Counted from the first letter of the stretch, positions 1 to 9,713 are shown. The stretch: 63,939 nucleotides of DNA from an uncultured SAR86 cluster bacterium (GCA_902516285.1 CABXXT010000007.1:1-63939), one strand, 5' to 3'. Numbers and translations: made by a program. Notes: a model not told the origin generated them from the sequence alone.

Positions 1-509
1 ATAGTTTAATCTGTATTGGAACCATTGGAAGGCCTAAAGGTCTTAAGGGAGAATTTTTTTTAAACTCCTTCTGCAATCCTGCAGAAAACATCATAGATTA
101 TACTGAAGATATCAAAATTAATGATGAGGAGTTAAAGTTACAATATATTAAGAAAAATAATTCTAAATTTCTTTCGAAAATTATGAATATAGATGATCTA
201 GAAACCATTAAAGGCTATACAAACACGAAATTATTTATTTCACCTGACAATTTACCAATTCTATCTTCAGATGAGATTTATTGGCATCAACTCGCAGGAA
301 TGCTTGTGTTCGATATTAATAAAGACGAATTATTAGGAAAAGTTAGTGGATTAAATAACTTTGGTTCGACTGATTGTTTAATTATTGATCCTACAAATGA
401 TTCAATTGATAAAAAAGAAAGAATAATTCCTTTTATACGAGAAACTTTCATTAAAAAAATTGATCAAGAGAAACAAATTATAGAAGTTGATTGGCAAAAA
501 GATTACTAG
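1..509 (+). CDS. rimM: Ribosome maturation factor RimM (5' end cut by window)
   Basis: RimM binds ribosomal protein S19 in the 30S head and assists 16S rRNA processing. The reading frame is open from base 3, well upstream of the first internal ATG at 183, and encodes the classic N-terminal beta-barrel signature GTIGRPKGLKGEF near the left edge. The C-terminal PRC-barrel-like half follows (YWHQLAGMLVF, then LLGKVSGLNNFGSTDCLII, ending IEVDWQKDY). No start codon lies in frame inside the window before the signature, so the gene begins upstream. trmD starts one base after the stop, as in the usual rpsP-rimM-trmD-rplS operon. The family assignment is secure; only the start is unknown. Confidence 0.93.
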   Translation, partial: SLICIGTIGRPKGLKGEFFLNSFCNPAENIIDYTEDIKINDEELKLQYIKKNNSKFLSKIMNIDDLETIKGYTNTKLFISPDNLPILSSDEIYWHQLAGMLVFDINKDELLGKVSGLNNFGSTDCLIIDPTNDSIDKKERIIPFIRETFIKKIDQEKQIIEVDWQKDY

Positions 510-510
510 C

Positions 511-1242
511 ATGAACATAAATATATTAACAATATTTCCTGAAATATTTGAAATCTTAAAATTTGGAGTTTTATCAAGATCGATAAGCAATAAAACTCTA
601 TTAATTAGTTTATTTGATATAAGAGCTAACTCTGTAAATAGACACAAACATATTGATGCGAAGCCATATGGAGGAGGTGAAGGAATGGTTATGATGGCTG
701 AACCAATAATCAAAACTCTTAAGAAGATACATAAAAAAAAACGAGGCCATGTAATATATCTTTCTCCTCAAGGAAAAAAATTGAATCAGAAAAAAATTAT
801 TTCAATGTCAAAGCTAAAAAACATAACTCTAATTTGTGGAAGGTATGAAGGCATTGATCAAAGAATCATTGATAAATATGTTGATGAAGAAGTATCAATA
901 GGTGATTTTGTTCTAAGTGGAGGTGAATATGCAGCAATATGTCTAATAGATGCAATTTCTAGACATATCCCAGGCACACTTGGTAATAAAGAATCATATC
1001 TAAAAGATACTTTCTCTAATGGTCTGCTCAAAGGAGATGTTTATACAAAACCAGAAGTGTTTGAATCAATGAAAGTACCAGATGTTCTTATGTCTGGTGA
1101 TCATAAGAAAATTGAAGCTTGGAGATCAGAGAAAGCATTAATCAAAACATTTCTTAAAAGACCAGATTTGCTTCAAGATATTAAATTAACAAAAAAACAA
1201 AAAAAACTCTTGGAAGAATGGTCATCTAACGCTATCCTATAG
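511..1242 (+). CDS. trmD: tRNA (guanine-N1-)-methyltransferase TrmD
   Basis: TrmD methylates N1 of G37 in tRNAs reading CNN and some GGG codons, which prevents +1 frameshifting. It is a SPOUT-class enzyme with a trefoil knot. Visible motifs are LSPQGKKLNQ, ICGRYEGIDQRI, EEVSIGDFVLSGGEYAA and the downstream DAISRHIPGTLGN, which form the SAM and tRNA binding site. The protein is 243 residues, the normal length. The ATG at 511 is chosen because it gives the family N-terminus (MNINILTIFPEIFE) and sits directly after the rimM stop; an in-frame TTG at 487 would add eight unsupported residues. Confidence 0.97.
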   Translation: MNINILTIFPEIFEILKFGVLSRSISNKTLLISLFDIRANSVNRHKHIDAKPYGGGEGMVMMAEPIIKTLKKIHKKKRGHVIYLSPQGKKLNQKKIISMSKLKNITLICGRYEGIDQRIIDKYVDEEVSIGDFVLSGGEYAAICLIDAISRHIPGTLGNKESYLKDTFSNGLLKGDVYTKPEVFESMKVPDVLMSGDHKKIEAWRSEKALIKTFLKRPDLLQDIKLTKKQKKLLEEWSSNAIL

Positions 1243-1261
1243 CCCATTTTAGGCGAATATT

Positions 1262-2281
1262 ATGAGTGATAACAAAGATAATAAGAAGAAAGGTTTTTTT
1301 TCTAATTTATTTAGAGGTTTTGGATCTTCTAAACAATCTAAGGCAGAAGAAAGCACGTCAAGTAATTTAATAGAAAGTTCGTCAAATAATTTAAATGATA
1401 TTCCATCGAAAACCGCTCTAAATAAGATGAAAAAGGCTGATATAGTATCAGCTGCAAAAGAACATGGACTTGAATTAGATATTAGTTTAACAAAAGCGAA
1501 ATTATTAGAGGAATGGGAAATTCATTTTGATAAATCATCTGCACCAAGTGCTGTCGACGATGCTGCAACATCAATGGCAGAATCTGCTGCAGAAGAAGCC
1601 AAAGAGGCTCCAATTGAGGAAGCAAAAGAGGAAGTAGTAGCAGAAGCTCCAGTTGAGGAAGAAGCTCCAGCAAAAGAAGAAGTAGTCGCAGAAGCAGCAG
1701 AAGCAGCTGAAGATGCTCCAGTTGAAGAAGAAGCTCCTGCTGAGGAAGCAAAAGAAGAAGTAGTCGCAGAAGCAGCTGAAGCAGCTGAAGCAGCTGAAGA
1801 TGCTCCAGTTGAGGAAGAAGCTCCTGCTGAGGAAGCAAAAGAAGAAGTAGTCGCAGAAGCAGCTGAAGAAGCTCCAGTTGAGGAAGAAGCCCCATCAGAA
1901 GAAGAAGTTAAAATTTCTCTAGATGAACAATCTCCAGCTCAAATAATTAATTCCTTTGAATCTAAACAAATGAAATCTGACATTCCTGAATTTAGACCTG
2001 GTGACACAGTTGTAGTTTCGGTAAGAGTTAAAGAGGGAGATAGAACAAGACTTCAAGCCTTTGAAGGTGTAGTAATGGGTGTTAAAAAAGCTGGGTTAAA
2101 TTCATCATTTATTGTAAGAAAAATATCAAGTGGTATCGGCGTTGAAAGAACATTCCAAACACATAGCCCAATGATAGATTCCATAAATGTAAAAAGAAAA
2201 GGTGACGTTCGTCAAGCAAAATTATTTTACCTTAGAGAAAGATCAGGTAAATCTGCAAGAATAAAAGAAAGATTAGAATAA
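1262..2281 (+). CDS. rplS: Ribosomal protein L19 with a 225-residue acidic N-terminal extension
   Basis: Residues 226-339 align end to end with ordinary bacterial L19 ([56 protein letters not shown]), a 50S protein at the subunit interface. L19 is normally about 115 residues. Here the same frame continues 225 residues upstream without a stop. The extension has a basic, aromatic start ([14 protein letters not shown]), a SAP/Rho-N-like helical segment at 50-86 ([26 protein letters not shown]), then Ala/Glu/Pro/Val repeats at about 108-217. No internal ATG with a good ribosome site was seen at the L19 boundary, though leaderless internal initiation cannot be excluded. The gene is last in the rimM-trmD-rplS run, two bases before xerD. 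Confidence 0.95.
   Translation: MSDNKDNKKKGFFSNLFRGFGSSKQSKAEESTSSNLIESSSNNLNDIPSKTALNKMKKADIVSAAKEHGLELDISLTKAKLLEEWEIHFDKSSAPSAVDDAATSMAESAAEEAKEAPIEEAKEEVVAEAPVEEEAPAKEEVVAEAAEAAEDAPVEEEAPAEEAKEEVVAEAAEAAEAAEDAPVEEEAPAEEAKEEVVAEAAEEAPVEEEAPSEEEVKISLDEQSPAQIINSFESKQMKSDIPEFRPGDTVVVSVRVKEGDRTRLQAFEGVVMGVKKAGLNSSFIVRKISSGIGVERTFQTHSPMIDSINVKRKGDVRQAKLFYLRERSGKSARIKERLE
1590..1895 (+). repeat. In-frame tandem repeats inside rplS
   Basis: This GA/GC-rich stretch encodes repeated blocks of the type [22 protein letters not shown]. The clearest pair starts at 1712 and 1799, a period of 87 bases, and is nearly identical at the DNA level for more than 70 bases. Partial copies flank it on both sides. 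All unit lengths are multiples of three, so copy-number change by slippage or recombination would keep the L19 frame. Its base composition is visibly richer in G and C than the surrounding AT-rich DNA because of the Ala and Glu codons. Confidence 0.85.
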
Positions 2282-2282
2282 G

Positions 2283-3173
2283 ATGAATGATAAAAGTAAA
2301 GAAGATCAATATCTTGGGTCTTTCTTTAATTATCTTGTCATTGAGAAGGGTCTTTCATCAAACTCAATAAAAGCATACAAAATAGATATTAAAAAATTTG
2401 TATTATGGTTGTCTCGCTCAAAAAAGCCTTCTTTTAAAAATATCTGTGAATCTGACTTAAATGAATACATAGCATATATGTTTAAAAATAAACTTAGTAG
2501 CTCATCTGTTAATAGAAATATCTCATCTATAAAAGCTTTTTATTTATTTTTAATCAAAAGAAAAATAATTATGATTTCGCCTGCAGCTGAAATTATTACT
2601 CCGAAACAAGAAAGATATCTACCTACATCAATGTCAGAACTAGAAGTAGAAAAATTACTTAATAGCCCTAAATCGTCAATTAGAATTGAAATAAGGGATA
2701 AAGCTATGATTGAAATGCTATACGCAACTGGTATGAGAATCTCTGAATTGGTTAATTTAAAATTAAATAATGTTGATACCAATAGATGTGTTGTAAAAGT
2801 TTTGGGGAAAGGATCAAAGGAAAGATTAATACCTTTTGGTGAAAATGCTTTAGAAGCATTAAATTTATACCTAAACATTAGACCAAGCTCAAATTCTAAA
2901 GAAGTTTTCTTGTCAAATAGAAAAAGGAGATTATCAAGAGTAACTTTTTGGCAAAGAATCAAAATTTATTTAAAAAGAGAAAACCTAAAATTATCAATAT
3001 CACCTCACACTCTAAGACATGCATTTGCAACTCATCTTTTAAACAGAGGTGCTGATTTAAGATCTGTTCAGCTTTTATTAGGTCATAGTGACTTATCTAC
3101 TACTCAAATATATACTCATATTGCAAAACAAAGATTAAGTGATGTATTAAAAAAACATCATCCAAGGGGCTAA
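2283..3173 (+). CDS. xerD: Site-specific tyrosine recombinase XerD
   Basis: XerD works with XerC at dif to resolve chromosome dimers, activated by FtsK. The 296-residue length is typical. The N-terminal SAM-like core-binding domain covers residues 1-95 and the catalytic domain about 110-290. The active site is complete: R152 in ATGMRISELVNL, K176 in GKGSKERLIPF, H242 and R245 in PHTLRHAFATH, H268 in LLGHSDLSTTQ and the nucleophile Y277 in IYTHI. The assignment to XerD rather than XerC rests on the neighbour dsbC (2 bases apart), the arrangement seen in E. coli and pseudomonads. Nothing suggests it belongs to a mobile element. Confidence 0.93.
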   Translation: MNDKSKEDQYLGSFFNYLVIEKGLSSNSIKAYKIDIKKFVLWLSRSKKPSFKNICESDLNEYIAYMFKNKLSSSSVNRNISSIKAFYLFLIKRKIIMISPAAEIITPKQERYLPTSMSELEVEKLLNSPKSSIRIEIRDKAMIEMLYATGMRISELVNLKLNNVDTNRCVVKVLGKGSKERLIPFGENALEALNLYLNIRPSSNSKEVFLSNRKRRLSRVTFWQRIKIYLKRENLKLSISPHTLRHAFATHLLNRGADLRSVQLLLGHSDLSTTQIYTHIAKQRLSDVLKKHHPRG

Positions 3174-3174
3174 T

Positions 3175-3969
3175 ATGATTAAAAGTTACTTTTTGGCTAT
3201 AGCTTTAATTTTCTCTTTAAGCTCAATTTCTGAGGAGTTCTCTGATTTTAGTGAAAAAAGAAAAATTGAAAGTATTAAAAATCAAATTTCTTTAATTCTC
3301 CCAGAAGGGTCAAGCATTGTGTCAGTAGAAAAATCTGAATTTCCTGGTATTTATAAAGTGTTTTATGGAGATATACAACCAATTTATGTTTCTGAGGAGG
3401 GCACATATTTTATTTATGGAAATATGTTCAAAATAAAATCAAAAAGCATGATGACTGGAGGAAATGAAGCAGGAGCAACATATACCAATTATCCTGTCAT
3501 AGAAAATATCACCGACCTAGATGTAGCTGAAAGAAGATTATCTTTGATGAAAGATATTAAAAAAGAAGGTCTAATAAGTTTTGAGGCTGAAGATCAAATA
3601 TTCGATATAACTGTTTTTACAGATGTTGATTGTGGCTATTGTCGAAAATTACATAAGCAAATCAGAGAATACAATGATTTAGGAATTAGTATTAGATATG
3701 CTGCGTTTCCCAGATCAGGCTTGGGAACTGAAACATTTACAAAAATGGTTGGTGCTTGGTGTTCAGAGGATACAAAAACAGTTCTAACTAATCTAAAAGA
3801 TGGAAAAGAGCCAAGACTTGAATTTTGTGAATCTCAACCTGTAGCAAAACATTACGCTATTGGAAAAAAATTAGGTATTACAGGCACTCCTGCAATTATT
3901 ACAAATGATGGTGAACTTTTGCCTGGATATTATTCACCACAAGATTTGCTAAAAAAACTAAAGAGTTAA
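3175..3969 (+). CDS. dsbC: Thiol:disulfide interchange protein DsbC
   Basis: Periplasmic disulfide isomerase of the DsbC/DsbG family. A signal peptide is visible at residues 1-20 (FLAIALIFSLSSIS), followed by an N-terminal dimerisation domain (about 25-85) and a thioredoxin-fold domain with the CGYC active site at C153-C156 in FTDVDCGYCRKLH. The cis-proline loop is present as GITGTPAII. Two further cysteines (GAWCSED and LEFCESQ) match the structural pair of the E. coli protein. It lies between xerD and hom with gaps of 1 and 2 bases, so it is probably cotranscribed with them. Confidence 0.93.
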   Translation: MIKSYFLAIALIFSLSSISEEFSDFSEKRKIESIKNQISLILPEGSSIVSVEKSEFPGIYKVFYGDIQPIYVSEEGTYFIYGNMFKIKSKSMMTGGNEAGATYTNYPVIENITDLDVAERRLSLMKDIKKEGLISFEAEDQIFDITVFTDVDCGYCRKLHKQIREYNDLGISIRYAAFPRSGLGTETFTKMVGAWCSEDTKTVLTNLKDGKEPRLEFCESQPVAKHYAIGKKLGITGTPAIITNDGELLPGYYSPQDLLKKLKS

Positions 3970-3971
3970 AA

Positions 3972-5231
3972 ATGAATAAGTTAAGAATAGGAATATGTGG
4001 ATGGGGGAATGTTGCTACTGGTCTTTTCAAAACCCTTCAAACTAATGCAGGAGAAATAAAAAAAAGAAGCAATCTGGAGATTGAAATTATTGCAATAGGG
4101 GCAAGACGAGATAATCCTAAATGTGATCCGGGTAATATAATTATAGAAAGAGATATCTTTAAAATTATAGATTATGATATTGACGTTGTTGTTGAGCTTA
4201 TTGGAGGTGTTGATGTTGCACGAGATTTAATTATCAAATCACTCAATGCTAAAAAGCATGTAGTTACTGCTAATAAAGCCGTTATATTCAATCACGGAGA
4301 TGAGCTTTTAAGTATCGCAAACAAAAATGGAGTAAATTTACTTTATGAGTCTTCTGTTTGTGCAGGCACACCAATTATTAAACTTCTTAAGCAGGAGCTA
4401 GCTGCAAGTAAGATTTCTAAAATTTCAGGTATGCTTAATGGCACCTCTAATTATATTTTATCGAATATGGAAGAGGGGATGGAATTTGAGTCAACTTTAA
4501 AATTAGCTCAAGAAAAGGGATATGCAGAACCTGATCCAACATTTGATATTGAAGGTACAGATGCTGCCCACAAAATAGGTATTTTGTCTTCACTTGCCTT
4601 TGGAAGTTCCCTGCCTCCAAAAGATTTTTATATTAAAGGCATCAATGAAATTCATAAAGATGACTTTAAATATGCCCATGAAATGGGCTATACAATTAAA
4701 CATCTTGCAATTGCAAAATTAACAAATAATTCAATTGATTTAAGGGCGCATCCGTCTCTTGTGAAGCTTGATTCATACCTTGCTAGTCTAAAAGGAGTTA
4801 GGAATGGTATTGAAGTAGAAACTGACTTGTTAGGTACTCTTCATATTGCAGGATCGGGAGCCGGACAGGAAGCAACCGCTTCGGGTGTTATTTCCGACTT
4901 AATTTATTTATCAGATTCAAAAATTCAAAAAGTAAATAATAATAATGAGAGTAGTGGGCTGATTAATTTTATTGATTTAGACTTTCAATATTATTTTTAC
5001 ATCGAAGCTAGCGATTTATCCGGTGTGATGGCTTCTATTTCGTCTATTTTTGCAAATAAAGATGTCAGCATTGAATCAATAAGTCAAAAAGAAAATCTTA
5101 ATAATGACTTAGTGCCAATTATAATTATTACAGACCCTTTTAAAGAAAAAGATCATCAAGAACTAGTTGATAAATTATTGGACCTGGATTCAGTAAATAA
5201 AATAAGGTCTATTAGGATAGAACCACAATAA
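3972..5231 (+). CDS. hom: Homoserine dehydrogenase
   Basis: Reduces aspartate semialdehyde to homoserine, the branch point to threonine and methionine. It has an N-terminal NAD(P)-binding fold (GICGWGNVATGL at residues 7-18), the KHVVTANKA strand, and the catalytic region (SSVCAGTPIIKLL, GMLNGTSNYIL, PTFDIEGTDAAHKIGIL). A C-terminal ACT domain at about 348-419 implies allosteric feedback, probably by threonine. This is the stand-alone form, not fused to aspartokinase. It is followed directly by thrC, so the last steps of threonine synthesis are in one transcription unit, as in Pseudomonas. Confidence 0.96.
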   Translation: MNKLRIGICGWGNVATGLFKTLQTNAGEIKKRSNLEIEIIAIGARRDNPKCDPGNIIIERDIFKIIDYDIDVVVELIGGVDVARDLIIKSLNAKKHVVTANKAVIFNHGDELLSIANKNGVNLLYESSVCAGTPIIKLLKQELAASKISKISGMLNGTSNYILSNMEEGMEFESTLKLAQEKGYAEPDPTFDIEGTDAAHKIGILSSLAFGSSLPPKDFYIKGINEIHKDDFKYAHEMGYTIKHLAIAKLTNNSIDLRAHPSLVKLDSYLASLKGVRNGIEVETDLLGTLHIAGSGAGQEATASGVISDLIYLSDSKIQKVNNNNESSGLINFIDLDFQYYFYIEASDLSGVMASISSIFANKDVSIESISQKENLNNDLVPIIIITDPFKEKDHQELVDKLLDLDSVNKIRSIRIEPQ

Positions 5232-5232
5232 A

Positions 5233-6618
5233 ATGTTATTTCATAGCACAAGGGGTAATGATAAAAACAAGACCTTTGAAGAGGTTTTGATGCAAGGTCT
5301 TGCTGATGATGGCGGTCTATTTATGCCTGATTTTTGGCCTCAGGTTGACTTGAAAGAGATGAAAAATCTTGAATCTTTTGTTGATGTTGCAAAGTATATA
5401 GTTCCTTTATTTACAAAATCATCTTTTGATGATGATGAGGTAATAAAAATGCTTGATGAGACTTGGCATGATTTTGAAGATAAAAATTTACTTAAAATTC
5501 ATAATATAAACGATTCTATTGATATCTTAGAATTATTCCTCGGACCCACAGCTGCTTTTAAAGACTTTGGGCTTCAGCTCGCTGCAGCTTTCTTTAACAA
5601 ATCACTTAAAAAACAAAATCAAACTGCAATTGTTTTTGGAGCAACATCTGGCGATACTGGTTCCGCTGCAATAGATGCATGTAAAAAATTTGATGCAATA
5701 AAAAGCTTTATCTTAATACCTGATGGGAACATGTCGGATATCCAGAGAAAACAAATGACTACTGTTGATCAACAAAATGTCTTTGCAATTCTTGTAAATG
5801 GTACATTTGATGATTGTCAGGATATTGTTAAAGAGGGATTTAAAACAAGATCTTTTTTAAAAAAAGATCAATATCTTCTTGCAGTAAATTCAATAAATTG
5901 GGTACGAATAATTGGGCAAATTTGTTATTATTTTTATGCTGCTCTAAGTATTAATAAGTTATCTGAACCTTTAAACTTTTCTGTTCCAACTGGCAATTTT
6001 GGAAATGTTTTTGCTTGTTATTCTGCATATAAAATGGGAATGCCTTTAGCGAAAATTGTAGTTGCTGTTAACAAAAATGACATATTGCAAAGATTTTTCA
6101 ATAATAATGATTATTCCAAATCTGAGGTGTATGAAACAATATCACCAAGCATGGATATTAGTGTAGCCAGTAATTTTGAGCGTTTAATATATGATTTTTT
6201 CCTCGATAGAGATGAAAATCAGTGTTCCAAGATTTATACTGATTTTCCAAGCAAACCAATTCAAATGGATGAGTCAATATGGAAAAAATCACAAGATTTA
6301 TTTTTTAGTTATAAAGTTAATGACGAATCAACCCTTAATTGTATTAATAAATTTTCTGATCAATATAACTATCTAATGGATCCGCATACTGCTGTCGCGG
6401 CAGAAGCAGTTTTAAATAATTCAAATGATCTTAAAAATAAAACAGTAATTTTATCTACAGCACATCCTGCAAAATTTCCAAATGTTTTTGAAAAAATTAA
6501 TAAAGAAATTTCATATATACCAAACTCGATAAGAAATGTTCTACATAAAAAGGAAATAGCTAATAAATTAAATGCATCAAAAAAAGAAATTTTTAGTTTC
6601 ATAGAGCAAAATAATTAA
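5233..6618 (+). CDS. thrC: Threonine synthase
   Basis: PLP enzyme that converts O-phosphohomoserine to threonine. The N-terminus carries the family strand ([19 protein letters not shown]). The PLP lysine is K110 in [11 protein letters not shown], and the phosphate-binding loop is [11 protein letters not shown] at about 136-146. The C-terminus contains the conserved [10 protein letters not shown] segment. At 461 residues it has the length of the long bacterial form. The start is one base after hom. In pseudomonads recJ usually follows, but here prfB follows after 4 bases. Confidence 0.96.
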   Translation: MLFHSTRGNDKNKTFEEVLMQGLADDGGLFMPDFWPQVDLKEMKNLESFVDVAKYIVPLFTKSSFDDDEVIKMLDETWHDFEDKNLLKIHNINDSIDILELFLGPTAAFKDFGLQLAAAFFNKSLKKQNQTAIVFGATSGDTGSAAIDACKKFDAIKSFILIPDGNMSDIQRKQMTTVDQQNVFAILVNGTFDDCQDIVKEGFKTRSFLKKDQYLLAVNSINWVRIIGQICYYFYAALSINKLSEPLNFSVPTGNFGNVFACYSAYKMGMPLAKIVVAVNKNDILQRFFNNNDYSKSEVYETISPSMDISVASNFERLIYDFFLDRDENQCSKIYTDFPSKPIQMDESIWKKSQDLFFSYKVNDESTLNCINKFSDQYNYLMDPHTAVAAEAVLNNSNDLKNKTVILSTAHPAKFPNVFEKINKEISYIPNSIRNVLHKKEIANKLNASKKEIFSFIEQNN

Positions 6619-6622
6619 ACTA

Positions 6623-7720
6623 ATGGATAGTCAGGAAATTAAGCTAAATATCAATGATCTTGAAGAAAGGTTAGATGAAATTGAAAATAGTGTTCTTAAC
6701 ATAGAAGCTAAGGAAATAAGACTCAAAGAAATAGAAAATCAATTATCTCAGGAAGAAACATGGTCAGACTTAGACTTATCCCAAAAGCTCAATAAAGAAA
6801 AAACTTCTATTGATAAAACATTAGAATCATTTAGAGATGTTAAAAATAAGCTTTCTGATTGCAGTTTGTTACTACAAATTGCGAACGAAGATAACGATGA
6901 TTCTCCTTTACAAGAAATCATAGAGGATTTAATTAAAATTAAATCAAAAATTGAAGAATTTGAATTTAACAAGATGTTTTCAAATAAAATGGATCCAGCT
7001 TCAGCATACATTGAAATTCAATCTGGTTCTGGAGGCACTGAAGCACAGGATTGGGCTGAAATGCTTTACAGGATGTATTCAAAGTGGTCCGAAAGCAGAG
7101 GATTTGAAACTAAGGTCGTTGATATATCTCATGGAGAGGTTGCTGGAATTAAATCAGCTTCTATTCATATCATTGGAGATTACGCTTATGGTTGGCTTAG
7201 AACAGAAACAGGCATACATAGATTGGTAAGGAAATCTCCTTTTGATTCTGGAAATAGAAGACACACTTCATTTGCATCTGTTTTTATTTCTCCAGAAATT
7301 GATGAGTCTATTGAGATTAGTTTAGATAAGTCTGATATCAGAACTGATACTTATAGAGCTTCAGGAGCAGGAGGTCAACATGTTAACAAAACAGATTCTG
7401 CGGTTAGATTAACTCATATTCCAACTGGAATTGTTGCTCAGTCTCAAAGCGATCGTTCTCAACACAAAAATAAAGAAAGTGCATTAAAACAATTAAAATC
7501 TAAGTTATACGAGTTAGAATTACAAAAGCAGAACGAAGAACAGCAGCTGCTTGAGGATAGTAAGTCTGATATTGGTTGGGGAAGTCAGATAAGATCTTAT
7601 GTTTTAGATCAATCTAGAATTAAAGACTTAAGGACTAATCATGAAACAGGAAACACTAATGCAGTTCTCAATGGAGATTTAGATGATTTCATGAAATCAT
7701 CACTAAAGGCAGGTATATAA
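6623..7720 (+). CDS. prfB: Peptide chain release factor 2, single-frame form
   Basis: RF2 terminates translation at UGA and UAA. The tripeptide recognition motif SPF is at residues 205-207 ([11 protein letters not shown]) and the peptidyl-hydrolysis GGQ is at 250-252 ([17 protein letters not shown]). The gene encodes 365 residues in one uninterrupted frame. At the place where E. coli and many bacteria carry the in-frame UGA and +1 frameshift (after L25), the sequence reads CTT AAC for L25-N26 at 6695-6700, so the autoregulatory frameshift is absent. prfB and lysS are adjacent with no spacer, as in E. coli. Confidence 0.97.
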   Translation: MDSQEIKLNINDLEERLDEIENSVLNIEAKEIRLKEIENQLSQEETWSDLDLSQKLNKEKTSIDKTLESFRDVKNKLSDCSLLLQIANEDNDDSPLQEIIEDLIKIKSKIEEFEFNKMFSNKMDPASAYIEIQSGSGGTEAQDWAEMLYRMYSKWSESRGFETKVVDISHGEVAGIKSASIHIIGDYAYGWLRTETGIHRLVRKSPFDSGNRRHTSFASVFISPEIDESIEISLDKSDIRTDTYRASGAGGQHVNKTDSAVRLTHIPTGIVAQSQSDRSQHKNKESALKQLKSKLYELELQKQNEEQQLLEDSKSDIGWGSQIRSYVLDQSRIKDLRTNHETGNTNAVLNGDLDDFMKSSLKAGI

Positions 7721-9211
7721 ATGGATAATGATAATTTAGGTGGCGAAAAAGCTTTACTTGAAGAAAGAAGAAAAAAATTAGACCAGCTCAGAGATAAAGG
7801 ATCTGCATATGGTAATACATTTAAACCCCAAAATAAGGCACAAAAACTTCATGATGAGTATGGATCATTTTCAAAAGAAGAATTAGTAGAAAAAGATATT
7901 AAAAATATCTCTATTGCAGGACGGATTATTCTAAAGCGTGTAATGGGGAAAGCTAGCTTCGCTACTTTAAGAGATTCATCGGGAGACATCCAAATTTATG
8001 TAACCAAAAATAATGTCGACGAAGATGTTTATGAAGACTTTAAGACATGGGATCTTGGAGATATCGTTGGTATATCAGGTGCATTGTTTAGAACACAAAA
8101 GGATGAACTAACTATTGATGTATGGGATCTTGAAATGATCACAAAATCATTAAGACCAATGCCAGAAAAATTTAAAGGATTGACTGATATCGAAGCCAGA
8201 TATAGACAAAGGTATTTAGATTTAATGACAAATACTTCTACAAAAGAAGTATTTATAAAAAGAACAAAAATTATAGATTCTATGAGAAAAATAATGAACA
8301 AAGTTGGATACTTAGAAGTTGAGACTCCAATGATGCATCCTTTGGCCGGTGGAGCAGTTGCTAGACCATTTGTTACTCAGCACAATGCATTGGGGCAAGA
8401 TTTGTATTTAAGAATAGCACCAGAGCTTTATTTAAAGAGATTGTTAGTTGGAGGATTTGAAAAAGTCTTTGAAATAAACAGAAGTTTTAGGAATGAGGGA
8501 CTTTCTACAAAACATAATCCAGAATTCACAATGATGGAATGGTATGAGGCCTATGCAAGCATGCAAGATCAAATGGACTTAACTCGAGACATTATTCTCA
8601 ATGCTGCGAAAGCAATTAACTGCGAATCAATTATTAAATGGGATGATATTGAAATAAATTTAGATAATTTTAAACAAGCCACCTTAACAAGTTTGGTTTT
8701 AGAACATAACAAAGATCTTTCAATAGATAATCTAAATGATCCAAAAAAACTTGAAAAATTTTTAAAGAATAAAAATATAAAAATTGAAAATAGCTGGGGT
8801 CCTGGAAGAATGCTCCTAGAGGCATTTGAAGAAACGGTTGAATCAAACTTAATTGATCCTACTTTTGTTACAGAATATCCTGTAGAAGTATCACCATTGT
8901 CTAGACGAAATGAAGAAAAGCCTGAATTTGCAGATAGGTTTGAATTATTCATTGGAGGAAAAGAATTTGCTAATGGCTTTTGTGAATTAAATGATCCAGA
9001 TGATCAGGCCTCAAGATTTGCTGATCAAGTTGCTGCTAAAGATTCTGGTGATAAAGAAGCAATGGATTACGATCAAGACTATATTACAGCTCTAGAGCAC
9101 GGCATGCCTCCAGCTGTCGGAGTAGGTATGGGAGTTGACAGATTAGTAATGCTTTTGACAAATCAATCGTCTATAAGAGATGTTTTATTATTTCCACAAC
9201 TTAAATCTTAA
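7721..9211 (+). CDS. lysS: Lysyl-tRNA synthetase, class II
   Basis: Charges tRNA-Lys. The N-terminal OB-fold anticodon-binding domain (about residues 60-170) contains GRIILKRVMGKASFATLRD. The catalytic domain shows motif 1 (VETPMMHPLAGGAVARPF), motif 2 (FRNEGLSTKHNPEFTMMEWY) and motif 3 (GVGMGVDRLVMLL), ending DVLLFPQLK. Length (496) is normal. The ATG immediately follows the prfB stop and suggests a translationally coupled pair. Confidence 0.97.
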   Translation: MDNDNLGGEKALLEERRKKLDQLRDKGSAYGNTFKPQNKAQKLHDEYGSFSKEELVEKDIKNISIAGRIILKRVMGKASFATLRDSSGDIQIYVTKNNVDEDVYEDFKTWDLGDIVGISGALFRTQKDELTIDVWDLEMITKSLRPMPEKFKGLTDIEARYRQRYLDLMTNTSTKEVFIKRTKIIDSMRKIMNKVGYLEVETPMMHPLAGGAVARPFVTQHNALGQDLYLRIAPELYLKRLLVGGFEKVFEINRSFRNEGLSTKHNPEFTMMEWYEAYASMQDQMDLTRDIILNAAKAINCESIIKWDDIEINLDNFKQATLTSLVLEHNKDLSIDNLNDPKKLEKFLKNKNIKIENSWGPGRMLLEAFEETVESNLIDPTFVTEYPVEVSPLSRRNEEKPEFADRFELFIGGKEFANGFCELNDPDDQASRFADQVAAKDSGDKEAMDYDQDYITALEHGMPPAVGVGMGVDRLVMLLTNQSSIRDVLLFPQLKS

Positions 9212-9251
9212 AGGATGTATTCTAGCCCTAATACAATTAGTGCTCTAAGAT

Positions 9252-9713
9252 TTACCACCTAAACTTATCAAAATTTTCTGGATTAGCCCAACCAGTTGGA
9301 TTATTCCAAGTTCTCTTATTGTTATAAGTTTTTAAATTATATGAAAAACATTTCAATTTATTTGTTTCGTCCCTTAGTTCTTTATTAAATCCAAGTTTTA
9401 GCATTATCTCGTCGGTATTTTTGTCATTTTTTAAATCAGTAAAGACTACAACTTTTTGGCTAAGTAAGTTTTTTACAGTACCAATGTCTGCTTCAGAAAA
9501 CTTAATATCATCCAAAATAATATATAGATCAAAATTCTCATCAGATTTCTTGTCTATTTGTGGTGAGATATTAAGAGATTTTATTTTAGTTTTCTCAATT
9601 CTTTTTAATAGTTGTGACAAATCTTTTTCTGAAAGCATATGAAGACTAGATGGTTTTTCGTCTTCAATAATATTTACTATAAAGCTGCTTAAAATTTTCT
9701 CTTTTTTTGTCAT
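9252..9713 (-). CDS. Conserved hypothetical protein, probably DUF6231 family
   Basis: A 153-residue cytoplasmic protein with an alternating hydrophobic core (DLYIILDDIKF, KVVVFTDL) resembling a reduced Rossmann-like or methyltransferase-like sheet, but lacking a recognisable SAM-binding glycine loop. The C-terminus is the most distinctive part: NPTGWANPENFDKFRW. This tail resembles the WANP...KYRW ending I associate with the DUF6231 proteins of pseudomonads; that link is from memory and moderate. The gene overlaps the end of mdh by four bases (ATGA), so it is probably translationally coupled to malate dehydrogenase. Function is unknown. Confidence 0.7.
   Translation of the reverse strand: MTKKEKILSSFIVNIIEDEKPSSLHMLSEKDLSQLLKRIEKTKIKSLNISPQIDKKSDENFDLYIILDDIKFSEADIGTVKNLLSQKVVVFTDLKNDKNTDEIMLKLGFNKELRDETNKLKCFSYNLKTYNNKRTWNNPTGWANPENFDKFRW

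Noticed and set aside
1482-1895. Long minus-strand open frame rich in leucine opposite the rplS repeats
   Set aside because: It is the mirror of the GAA/GCA repeats and consists almost only of Leu and Gln; no ribosome site or family resemblance.
2283-3173. XerD-like recombinase as a sign of an integrated element
   Set aside because: The neighbours are the housekeeping xerD-dsbC-hom-thrC order, and no attachment repeats or phage genes are near.
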